Below are positions 41,545 through 50,144 of a stretch of DNA of 64,000 bases, piece after piece. Source of the DNA: WLMZ01 sp963732585 (GTDB lineage Bacteria; Actinomycetota; Acidimicrobiia; Acidimicrobiales; Ilumatobacteraceae); NCBI GenBank assembly GCA_963732585.1, contig CAVSZY010000003.1:620001-684000 (forward strand), read 5' to 3'. Position 1 is the stretch's first letter; every line of letters starts with the position of its first letter. The notes under the pieces are model-generated. The model had not been told where the DNA came from, did no database searches, and saw only the letters and a program-made list of their open reading frames with translations. Both the position numbers and the translations under genes were made by a program.

Positions 41545-41554
41545 ATCGTAGGCT
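41545..41554. promoter_or_regulatory. Overlapping divergent -10 boxes
   Basis: Minus strand TACGAT (41545-41550) is 9 nt before the GTG at 41535. Plus strand TAGGCT (41549-41554) is 11 nt before the ATG at 41566. The two boxes overlap by two bases within a 30-bp intergenic gap, so the two glycosyltransferase genes cannot easily be transcribed at the same moment. Confidence 0.4.
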
Positions 41555-41565
41555 GTGGCGTCACT

Positions 41566-42789
41566 ATGCAGCATGACTCCCACTCGAACGGCACATGGTT
41601 GGCGAGCAGCTCGCTTCCCGACGCCGTGGCGACACTGGGCGAGTTGGCCGACGACCTGCGTCGGCGTGGGATCCGGCGAATCCATGTGCTCGCTTGGCGC
41701 GATCTTGACGATCCCGACGCCGGCGGCAGCGAGATCCACGCCGATGAGTTCATGCGCCGCTGGGCTGAGGTCGGCCTCGAGGTCACCCACCGCACCTCGC
41801 GCGCCGCCGGGTTGCCATCGGTGTCGACGCGCAACGGGTACACGGTGATTCGTCGCGGCGGACGGTACGGCGTCTTCGCCCGCACCGCTGGCTCCGAACT
41901 CGTGCGCCGAATGGGCAAGTTCGACGCCCTGATCGAGATCTGGAACGGGGTGCCGTGGATGTCGCCGGTGTGGTGCCACAAGCCCCGCGTCGTCGTGTTG
42001 CATCACGTCCACGGACCGATGTGGGACGAGACGTTCAGCCGAGTCCCGGCGGCGATCGGGCGCACGCTGGAAGCGCGCGTTGCTCCGCTGTTCTACCGCC
42101 GAACGAACATGGTGGCGCTGTCCGAGGGGACCCGTCAGGAGATCCGTGAGCTGGGAATCGCCGAGCGCCGGATCGCTTGTGTGTTGCCTGGCGTCGATCC
42201 CTTTTTCAGCGCAGGCGGCGAGAAGTCGGCAACGCCGATGGTGCTCAGCGTCGCTCGCTTGGCGCCCGGCAAACGGATGCCGGCGCTGCTTGAGGCAATG
42301 GCCAAAGTGCGTGCCGCCGTACCCGCGGTGCAACTGGTGATCGTCGGTGAGGGGCCCGAACGGATTCCGATGGCGGAGTGGATTCGGGCCAACGATGCCG
42401 CCGATTGGGTGAGCTTGCGCGGTCGAGTCGACAACGAGACGCTGCGCGACCTGTATCGCCAGGCCTGGTTGGTGTCGAGCGCCTCGGTTGCCGAAGGTTG
42501 GGGGATGACCTTGACCGAGGCCGGCGCCTGCGCCACCCCGGCTGTGGTCACCGATGTCAACGGGCATCGCAACGCGGTGATCGATGGCGAGACCGGCTTG
42601 CTGGCCTCGCTCGAGCATTTGCCCGCGGCGATCGAACGGGTGCTGCTCGACGACGAGCTGCGTCTCAAGCTCGGCTCCGCGGCCCAGACCTATGCGCAGT
42701 CGCTGACCTGGGACCGCACCGCCACCGAGTTGCTGCGCGTGGTCCACGACGAGGTCATCGGGCATCGCACGCAACGGAGGCGGCGATGA
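41566..42789 (+). CDS. Glycosyltransferase family 4 (GT-B)
   Basis: 407 residues from ATG 41566. N-terminal acceptor domain has HVLAWRDLDDPDAGGSEIHA (a glycine-rich loop after strand 1) and VVVLHHVHGPMWDETFSRVP. The C-terminal nucleotide-sugar domain has VLSVARLAPGKRMPALLEAM and the family E-x7-E region SVAEGWGMTLTEAGACATPA. It retains a transferase, probably cytoplasmic and membrane-associated, acting before export of a lipid-linked glycan. Sugar and acceptor are not readable. Overlaps the next gene by 4 nt. Confidence 0.85.
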   Translation: MQHDSHSNGTWLASSSLPDAVATLGELADDLRRRGIRRIHVLAWRDLDDPDAGGSEIHADEFMRRWAEVGLEVTHRTSRAAGLPSVSTRNGYTVIRRGGRYGVFARTAGSELVRRMGKFDALIEIWNGVPWMSPVWCHKPRVVVLHHVHGPMWDETFSRVPAAIGRTLEARVAPLFYRRTNMVALSEGTRQEIRELGIAERRIACVLPGVDPFFSAGGEKSATPMVLSVARLAPGKRMPALLEAMAKVRAAVPAVQLVIVGEGPERIPMAEWIRANDAADWVSLRGRVDNETLRDLYRQAWLVSSASVAEGWGMTLTEAGACATPAVVTDVNGHRNAVIDGETGLLASLEHLPAAIERVLLDDELRLKLGSAAQTYAQSLTWDRTATELLRVVHDEVIGHRTQRRRR

Positions 42790-43409
42790 GCCGCAGGTCG
42801 CTGATGCTGAACAAGACACAGCGCGCCGCCTTGACGTGGACCACGGTGCTGTTAGCCGTGCTCGTCGCCGCGCTCGCCTGGTGGTGGCCTGCGCTGTCCG
42901 GACAGAGCTCGCAGCTCGATGTGCTGGTGCTCGGCAACGGACACTTCGCCGATTCTCGTGAGGTCATCGAACGTCGCCTGCGCGAAGACGGATTCAGCGT
43001 GCGCTGGGCTGACGGAATCGATGGCTGGTGCGACGCAGCCGAAGATCTGCCGCAGCTGCTTGCGCAGGACGATCCACAGCGCGTCGTCGCCTCCTTTGTC
43101 GGCACCGACGACTGCCCTGACGGGGCCAAGGCGTTAGTCGGCGCAGCTGGCGGCCACCGTGTGTTCGTCGCCGTGCAACCAGGGCGGCACAGCGAGGAAG
43201 AGATCGCGGCGATACTGGCACTCGACGCTGACGGCTTGACCGTCGTCGATCCCTCGACGCTGTTGAGCCCGATCGGCACCGACGCAGTGTGTTTGTGGTG
43301 GGACGAGTGTCGCCCGGAAGGGCTGGTTGCCATCCGTGGGGTCGACGGCAGATTGACAGCCGGCGGCGCGCAACGTGTCGTGCGATCGTTGCTCGCGGCG
43401 ATGAGATGA
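42786..43409 (+). CDS. Single-pass exported protein with SGNH-like fold, catalytic Ser absent
   Basis: 207 residues. Short basic N-terminus then one membrane helix (WTTVLLAVLVAALAWWWPAL), so the rest is outside. The body begins QLDVLVLGNGHFADSREVIE, like the first block of SGNH hydrolases (GDS) but with GNG in place of GDS. Then VVASFVGTDDCPDGAKALVG and DADGLTVVDPSTLLS. I read it as a degenerate, probably non-catalytic SGNH-like domain. It lies in a four-gene coupled run with GT4 and the next GT. The function is unknown. Confidence 0.6.
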   Translation: MSRRSLMLNKTQRAALTWTTVLLAVLVAALAWWWPALSGQSSQLDVLVLGNGHFADSREVIERRLREDGFSVRWADGIDGWCDAAEDLPQLLAQDDPQRVVASFVGTDDCPDGAKALVGAAGGHRVFVAVQPGRHSEEEIAAILALDADGLTVVDPSTLLSPIGTDAVCLWWDECRPEGLVAIRGVDGRLTAGGAQRVVRSLLAAMR

Positions 43410-44977
43410 CCGAGGCCGCAGCGGATCTCTTCGAGGCCAGCGGCCATCGGCGAGTTCCGCTCATCGCCGTCTGCCTAGCTGTGCTCGCAGCGCTGATCTC
43501 GGTATGGCTGCATTGGCACGGCCCGGTGCAGTTTCTCGATGCCGGTTCCTATGCCGCGGCAATCGACGCCTTGGCGGGAGGCGATGGTGTGCGCACCGCG
43601 CTGGCACCGTCGTTCTCCAATTTCACGGCGCTCGAGTTCGTCGAGCGCGACGGGCGGATCCCCTTCGTCGATTTCCCTCTGGGGTTTCCGGCAGCGGCAC
43701 TGGTGCCTGCGCTGATCTTCGGAGCGCGCCGGGCGATGATCATCGTCGCTGTTGTCAGCATTGCGGCACTGGTGGCGACGATCATCATTGGGCCACGCCC
43801 GCTCGGCCGAGCGTCTGTCGGCCATCGCATGCCGATGACTGCGACGATCGGGCGCGCCATGCTGGCTGTCGGCGTGGTGGCCTTGCCGATGTTTCAGGCG
43901 GTGACGCGCGCTGGGCTGTCCGAGCCATTGTTCTGCACCCTGTTGGTCGCCTCCTTGAAGCTGTCGATCGATGGCCACCGGAGCGAGGACAGCAGTCGCG
44001 GCATCGCCGCGATCGTGCTCGCCGGGCTCGCCGGGGCGGTGCGTTTTGTCGGGGTTCCGGTCGTCATCATCCCTGCCATCGTCGCCTGGCGAACGGTCGG
44101 TACGCGGGCGACGGCGAAGTGGACCGCGCTGGCGGTTGCCCCGGCGCTGCTCAACGTCCTGTGGGCATCATCGGTGGGCAGCGGGCATGTGGCGGGCCTG
44201 CGCGAGATCACGCGCACCGATCTGCGCTTCTTCGTCCATTCCATCGCTGGGTGGGTCGATCACCGTCACGGCACCTTCGATCTCTTACTGGCTGGCGACC
44301 GTCGCCCGCCGGTTGCGGCCATCGCGCTGGCGTTCGCCTGGTGCCTGGGGTGCGCTGTGGCGCTGTGGGCCCTCGTTCGCGGTCGGCTCAACTCCTGCGC
44401 CCCGGTGGTCATCGCCATGGCGATGGCCGGCGTGCTCACCGCTGGACTGTTCGCCGGCATGCTCGGATTCGACTCCTTGGTCTCGCCGGACAATCGCCTG
44501 ATGCTGCCCGCCGGGGTGCTCACCCTGGTCGGCATCGGCTGGTGGATGACGGAACGCGTCGAGCCGCCCGTGATGCTCGGCGTCGTCGGGCTATGGCTGG
44601 TGTTGGCGGCGGCGCCGTGGACGCTCAGTCGGACCCAAACCAGCGCGGCAAGCAGCGATCTTGCCGCCGCCGTCGGCCAGGCGGAGTTGGTGCTCAGCGA
44701 CGACGCCGACAGCGTCTGGTGGCACACCGGGGCGAGCGCCGCCTACCTGCCGCTGCCCACCAAACAGCTCAGTGGTGAAGCCATTGATCAGCGTGGTGAG
44801 CTGGCCACATTGATCTGCCCGTTAGCGGCCAACAACGGCGTGATCGTCGTCGTCGGCGGGGCGTTCGCCGATCGCAACATCGCCACCTTGCTCGACGAAC
44901 TGGTGGCCGTCGGGCAGCTCGAACGATCGTCGTTCGGCTCGATCAGCCGTTACCGACCGGTGCCGCAGGGCTGCTGA
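43406..44977 (+). CDS. Polytopic GT-C-like membrane glycosyltransferase
   Basis: 523 residues from ATG 43406, in an intact frame. About 11 predicted helices (LIAVCLAVLAALISVWL, MIIVAVVSIAALVATIIIG, AGVLTLVGIGWWMTERV). The first loop after helix 1 has VQFLDAGSYAAAIDALAGGD with an Asp and a following acidic patch, as in GT-C enzymes. C-terminal soluble part contains GQAELVLSDDADSVWWHTGA. Expected to use a polyprenyl-phospho-sugar; sugar unknown. Its stop lies 35 bp inside the convergent acyltransferase gene. Confidence 0.7.
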   Translation: MTEAAADLFEASGHRRVPLIAVCLAVLAALISVWLHWHGPVQFLDAGSYAAAIDALAGGDGVRTALAPSFSNFTALEFVERDGRIPFVDFPLGFPAAALVPALIFGARRAMIIVAVVSIAALVATIIIGPRPLGRASVGHRMPMTATIGRAMLAVGVVALPMFQAVTRAGLSEPLFCTLLVASLKLSIDGHRSEDSSRGIAAIVLAGLAGAVRFVGVPVVIIPAIVAWRTVGTRATAKWTALAVAPALLNVLWASSVGSGHVAGLREITRTDLRFFVHSIAGWVDHRHGTFDLLLAGDRRPPVAAIALAFAWCLGCAVALWALVRGRLNSCAPVVIAMAMAGVLTAGLFAGMLGFDSLVSPDNRLMLPAGVLTLVGIGWWMTERVEPPVMLGVVGLWLVLAAAPWTLSRTQTSAASSDLAAAVGQAELVLSDDADSVWWHTGASAAYLPLPTKQLSGEAIDQRGELATLICPLAANNGVIVVVGGAFADRNIATLLDELVAVGQLERSSFGSISRYRPVPQGC

Positions 44978-46026
44978 CCCGCCGCTGAGCCAGCGATGCC
45001 GACGGCACCCGGAATGGTTCTGTCACCCGATGCAACAGCCAGGCGACGGCCACGGTCAACAGGAACATGCCGCCAACCGTGAACAAGCGGATGCCGCCGA
45101 GGTGGGGAAGGGCGACCAATAACGTCGAGTGCACCAGGTACATCTCATAGCTGATCAAACCGAGGTGGCGGATCGGGAAGGCGGACATCAGGCGCAAGGT
45201 TCGCGACCCTTCGCGGGCCGCGACCGCGTCGATAAACCACAACGTGGCCACGATCGTCACGACGATGCGCGTCGGCGCCGCCCAGATCGAGTGATGATGG
45301 GCGAGCAGGGCCGACTCGCAGGCGATGAGCACCCCGGTGGCCAGCCAACCAGGGACGCGCGCCCACCTTGGCAACCGGCCAACGATCGCCAGCAAGCAGC
45401 CGACGAGAATCTCCCACAGCCGACCATGCGTTCCGTAGTAGGAGACGATGGCCCGATCCGTGGCCACCGAATATTGGGCAACCACAAAGGAAACAGCGGC
45501 GATGACACCGAGAATCAGCAGCAGTCGACGATTGCCGCCCCAGCGCATCAACGCTAAGACGAGCAGCGGGTAAACCAGGTAGTACTGCTCCTCGATGGCC
45601 AACGACCACCAGATGATCAGGATGTCGCCGACACGTCCGTCGGCCAGAAAGTGCCAGTTCTTCCAGCCTGTGGCCGCGGCGAACAGTTCCATTGCGGTTG
45701 GTGCGAATCCCTTCCAGGCGGCCACGACGTACCCGAAGGCGATAGCGATCAACGCTGCCGGCATCAGCCGCCTGGCGCGGCGCACATAGAAACGTTTGAA
45801 GTCGAGGCCACCCGTGCTGGCGACCTCACGCAGCAGATTGCGGGTAATCAGATACCCGGAAAGCGGGAAAGAAAATGCTGATCGCGATCGTCGATCCCTG
45901 CACCCACTCGACCCGCCCGTGGTAGAGCACGACAGCGATAATCGCCAGTCCACGCAGGCCGTCGAGGGCGTCGGCGCGCGACGGATTGGTCGCCGCTGGT
46001 GTCGCGCTGCTCGAAAGGCCGGTCAT
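44943..46026 (-). CDS. OafA-type membrane acyltransferase (one frameshift)
   Basis: About 360 residues, no SGNH domain. Acyltransferase-3 family: RADALDGLRGLAIIAVVLYH at the N-terminus with the catalytic histidine after VVLY, then FKRFYVRRARRLMPAALIAI, IIWWSLAIEEQYYLVYPLLV, and IRHLGLISYEMYLVHSTLLV. The frame changes near 45870 (TIAISIFFP, then LSGYLITRNLLREV). It transfers acyl groups from the cytoplasm to an outer glycan in other systems. It overlaps the convergent GT gene at the 3' end. Confidence 0.78.
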
Positions 46027-46081
46027 TTTGTCGGTAATCTTGACAGGCTACATTCAGTGACGGTGCAAGGACGTTGAGGCG

Positions 46082-48627
46082 GTGAGCGAGACAGAGACCC
46101 GATACCTCCCCGGCCTTGATGGGCTGCGCGCCGTCGCTGTCGTCCTCGTCGTCATCTTCCACGGCGAGCTCGGACTCTTCCCCGGCGGCTTCGTGGGGGT
46201 CTCGGTGTTCTTCACGCTCTCCGGATTCTTGATCACCCAGGTGCTGCTGCGCGAACTCGACCAACACGGCGCGATCTCCCTGACGCGCTTCTGGACACGG
46301 CGGGCTCGACGCCTGGTCCCGGCGGCGATGGCCTGCATTGCCGCGGTGTGCCTGTGGGCCCTGTTTTCTGAGCGCGCCCAGACCGGGCCCAGCCTGCGCG
46401 GCGATGCCTTGGCGGCAATTTTCAACGTCGCCAACTGGCGCTTTGCGCTCACCGGCACGAGCTACGCCGATCTCTTCGCTGGGCCCAGTCCGCTGTTGCA
46501 CACCTGGTCATTGGCGATCGAGGAACAGTTCTACTTGCTGTTTCCGGTATTGCTCGCCGGTCTCTGGAGGCTCGGACTGCGACGGCGTGGCTGCGCCATT
46601 GTGCTCGCCGCTGGTGCCGCGCTCTCGGCGTTGGCAGCGATGCTGACCTCCTCCGACGAGATTGCCTACTACGGCACCCACACCCGCGCCGTCGAGGTGC
46701 TCGTCGGGTCGGTGCTGGCATTGACGATGGGCAGGCGACTGCTCGACGAGCGGCACGCGGCGCGCCTGGCGGCGCCGCTGGCGGTTCTCGGTGGGGCCGC
46801 TGCGGCGCTCATCGTCGCCGTTGCGCTGTTCAGCAACCCCAGCGATCAGCTCACGATCCACGGCGGTTTGGCGGCGACGAGTATCGCCTCGGCGTTGCTG
46901 GTGGCCTGCGCCGCGGTGCCTAATCGGGTGCAACGGGTGCTGCAAGTTTCTGCGCTGCGCGCCGTCGGCAAGATCAGCTACGGCGTCTACCTTTATCACT
47001 GGCCGTTGCTGCTGTGGGCCCGATCGACGTCGTGGGGGCGCATTTCGAACCTGACTGCCTTCGCTGTGGCGATGTTGCTGACCCTCGTCGCGGCGACGCT
47101 CAGCTTCTGGCTGGTGGAGCGACCGATCCGCTCGCGCACGATGTTGCCCCGCCCACGTCAGGCCGTTCTCGGCTACCTGGTGGCTCTCGGGGCGCTGCTC
47201 GCCGGATCGCTGTCGGTCGGCCCGGTGGCGGCCGGCAACGTGCTGTTGCAGCAAGCTGACGAGGCTCAGCCGACGGTCGTCACCTTCGCCCCGAGCCCGA
47301 CGACGACCACGCAGCCGTCGCCCATCGAAACGACGGCGACAGCACCAGCCGAGATCGCACCGCGAGAAGCGAGCACGGTGCTGGTGCTCGGCGGCGACGT
47401 CGGGCTGGCGGCATCGCTACGCGCCGCGCTGGAGGCCGCCGACCCAGCCGACGCCGACGCCGTGGAGATCATCGACCGCTCGTCGCGCCGTTGCCGGCGC
47501 GATCGATACGACGGCGACGCTCGATGCTGGCGAGCTTGACGTGACGGCGACGATCGATTCCCGCCCGTGTCCTCGCCGCACTTGGGAGTCACACGTCGCC
47601 ACGCTTGACCCCGACCTCGTTCTCGTCGGCATCGGTGAGTTGGATCGTCGCCCGTATGCCGTGAATGGTGAGACCTGGGTGGCCGACAACGCCACCGCTC
47701 TCGACCTGCGCCGGGCAGGCCTGGCTGAGGTGTTCTTCTTTCTCGATCGACTCGATGTGCCCGGCTACATCATCGACGCCGAGAGCGGGCGCAACGACAT
47801 CGTTGGTGTGATGGTCGAGCAGATCGCCGTCTCCTGGCCTGGAGTCACCCTCGTCAGCCCCGACGAGATGCGCAGCGTGGTCGAGGTCGTGCTTGGCGAA
47901 TCGGCCGCGCCGGTTGTCGCCCGCGCCCTCGCCGACGGCGGAATCGACGCAGCCGTTGCGTGTCCTGGTGCTCGGCGATTCCACTGCCTACGCGCTGTCC
48001 GAAGGCCTTTCCAAAGGCTCCGATGGTGCCTTCGTGGTCATCTCCGCCGGGGTGATGCGCTGCCCCGTGGTGCGAGCCGTCGCCGTGTTCAACGCCACCG
48101 ACACGGAATCGGAGCTCGACGGCTGTCTGCGCTTCGATCGTGACTGGGCGCGCATGGTCGATTCCTATGACGTCGATGTGATCCTCAACGTCACCTCGCT
48201 CGCCGAACAATGGGATCAGCGCTATCCCGACGACCCGGCTTGGCATGTGCCAGGAAGCGTCGGCTACGACGCCTTCCATGCCAGCGAGTTGGCCGACCTG
48301 CAGCGGGTGGTCAGCGACCTCGGCATCCCACTGCTATTGGCCGACGCGCCACCGCTGCGCGCTGACCTCGACGGTGTCCTCGGCTCACAGGCCGAGCGCG
48401 TGGCGGCGTGGAATGCGACGCTGACCACCTGGGACGCCAGCACGGGCATGGTCGTCATCCCCTACAGCCGGTTCTTCGCCGCCCCGGAAAGCGATGAGGG
48501 CTACGCTCAGCGACCCGACGGCGTGCACGTCACCAAGGCTTTCGCCGAATCGATGACCCGCAATGGGCTGGGCCAGGAGATCATCGATGGCTATCAGCTG
48601 GCGCTGGCGGAGATGCTTTCCGACTGA
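46082..48627 (+). CDS. OafA-type acyltransferase with two SGNH-like domains (two frameshifts)
   Basis: About 847 residues. N-terminal acyltransferase-3 membrane domain (LPGLDGLRAVAVVLVVIFHG, TRFWTRRARRLVPAAMACIA, LHTWSLAIEEQFYLLFPVLL, ISYGVYLYHWPLLLWARSTS). A Thr/Pro linker (TTTTQPSPIETTATAPAE) leads to a first SGNH-like block STVLVLGGDVGLAASLRAAL without the catalytic Ser, and then a second, complete block PLRVLVLGDSTAYALSEGLS with YAQRPDGVHVTKAFAESM at the end (Asp/His). Two shifts, near 47480 and 47945. GTG start at 46082. Acts at the outer face to O-acylate a polymer. Confidence 0.78.
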
Positions 48628-50144
48628 GCGTTGTCCTCGGGGCGGCCCAACCAGCGGCGCAGCAGTCGGTAGATCAGCACCGCGCCGACCGACAATGCGA
48701 GGGGATCGGTCATGCTGCGAAAGCGTGCCTGCTCGCCGAGTTCCCCGACGGCCCCGACGATCACGGTGAAGGCACCGACGACACCGATAAAGGCAACCGT
48801 CGCCGACCACACCGACGGCGTTGCCGCCCCCTCAGCGGCGCGTCGCCGGAGGCGAACGATGCCCCGCAGGAGCGCGACCGCGGCAGCGATGGCCAACGCT
48901 GCGTAGATGGCAACGACGGCGAGCGAGAAGCGGAATGGGAGTTTGAAGCGACCATAAATCGGGGTGCCCCAATCGAGGGTTGAGGCCTCGCGATGGACGT
49001 CGACACGCAACAGGCGGTAGAGCTGATCGAGGGTCCGCAACGGTTTCGACGCGGAGTCGGCGGCCAGATTCGAGGTCGCAAAAGTCATCTTTAGCGAAAA
49101 TATCCGCCCCTTCACCCACACCTCTGGGTGCTCTTTGAGTACCGCCCGGAAATCCTTTCCGGCCTGGTCGTAGACCGGTAGGAAGCATTCGAAATTGAAG
49201 TTGGGGATGATCACCCCGGCGGCGTCGAGGTGCGATTCCTGGCTGAGCGCCGGGTGCACGCGTTGCGGCGTGCACGGCGGCATCGAATCGCGATACAGCC
49301 CGTAGTTGCCGAACGGGCCAATCTCGGCGATCTCGCTGACCTGGCCGCTGGCGCGCATCTCGGCGAGGTCGTCAAGCGACAAGATCGGGATGGTTGAACG
49401 CTGCAGGTTCATCCCGACCCAACTCGACAGCGTCGCACGATCGAAGAGCACGGCGTTCTTCACCAACCAGCCGCCGACCAGCAACGTCGGTATCAGCACG
49501 GCGACGATCACCGAGGCGCGCGTCAGCAGGCGCCGGTAGGCGACACCGACGGCGAGCAGGCAGAGCACCAACAGCGCCGGGTGATAGAGGCTGCGGGTCA
49601 GCACGACGGCGGTCAGGGCTGCTGAGAAGGCCACGAAATCGATGCTGCGGCGATCCCTTGCCAGGCGCTGCAAGGCGAGCACGGCGCACGCTAGGCCGAC
49701 CCCGGTGGCGGTCTCATAGGTCGGCTCGAGCGCATTGCGCAAGACCTCTGGGTTGACCGTCACCGCCGCCGCGAGGGCGATGATCCAACGGGCCCGCAGG
49801 CCGAGGTTGCGCAGGATGCGGGCCACCTGCCAGGCCAAGATCATGCCGAGCACCACCTGCAGGGCTTGCAGCGTGCGGGCGTCGCCGAATGGGGTCAGCT
49901 TGCCGAGCACCCCGAGGGTCAGGTTCCACAGCGGCGGCTGCGTGTGCAAATACCAGACACTGGTGATCGGGTCGTCCTTGAGCACCGTCCAAGGGATGAT
50001 CTGCCAGCCGTAATCGAGGTAGCCAGGCAGGAACGGCTGCCCGGCGGCGACGACGATCGCATAGGCGAACAGCCACAGCCCGGCGACCACCCACTCGGCG
50101 CGGCGGGCGAGCAGATGTGCGCAGGCGGCCAGTCGCCCGATCAC
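48594..50144 (-). CDS. Polytopic GT39-like glycosyltransferase
   Basis: 516 residues in one intact frame. About 10 helices beginning LLARRAEWVVAGLWLFAYAI. The large first loop has LDYGWQIIPWTVLKDDPITS and YLHTQPPLWNLTLGVLGKL, the pattern of PMT/GT39 enzymes. A soluble middle part (PCTPQRVHPALSQESHLDAA) and a C-terminal TM group (FRFSLAVVAIYAALAIAAAV) follow. It shares a 4-nt overlap with the acyltransferase upstream and is 34 bp convergent with the previous gene. Confidence 0.75.
   Translation of the reverse strand: MIGRLAACAHLLARRAEWVVAGLWLFAYAIVVAAGQPFLPGYLDYGWQIIPWTVLKDDPITSVWYLHTQPPLWNLTLGVLGKLTPFGDARTLQALQVVLGMILAWQVARILRNLGLRARWIIALAAAVTVNPEVLRNALEPTYETATGVGLACAVLALQRLARDRRSIDFVAFSAALTAVVLTRSLYHPALLVLCLLAVGVAYRRLLTRASVIVAVLIPTLLVGGWLVKNAVLFDRATLSSWVGMNLQRSTIPILSLDDLAEMRASGQVSEIAEIGPFGNYGLYRDSMPPCTPQRVHPALSQESHLDAAGVIIPNFNFECFLPVYDQAGKDFRAVLKEHPEVWVKGRIFSLKMTFATSNLAADSASKPLRTLDQLYRLLRVDVHREASTLDWGTPIYGRFKLPFRFSLAVVAIYAALAIAAAVALLRGIVRLRRRAAEGAATPSVWSATVAFIGVVGAFTVIVGAVGELGEQARFRSMTDPLALSVGAVLIYRLLRRWLGRPEDNAQSESISASAS

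Noticed and set aside
39925..42819. A 964-residue minus-strand open frame
   Set aside because: It is mostly antisense to the GT4 gene and joins wrong frames of the GT39 gene. Only the N-terminus after 41535 is real.
46040..46045. TTGACA upstream of the acyltransferase at 46082
   Set aside because: No acceptable -10 at 16-18 nt spacing; the nearby TACATT is too close.
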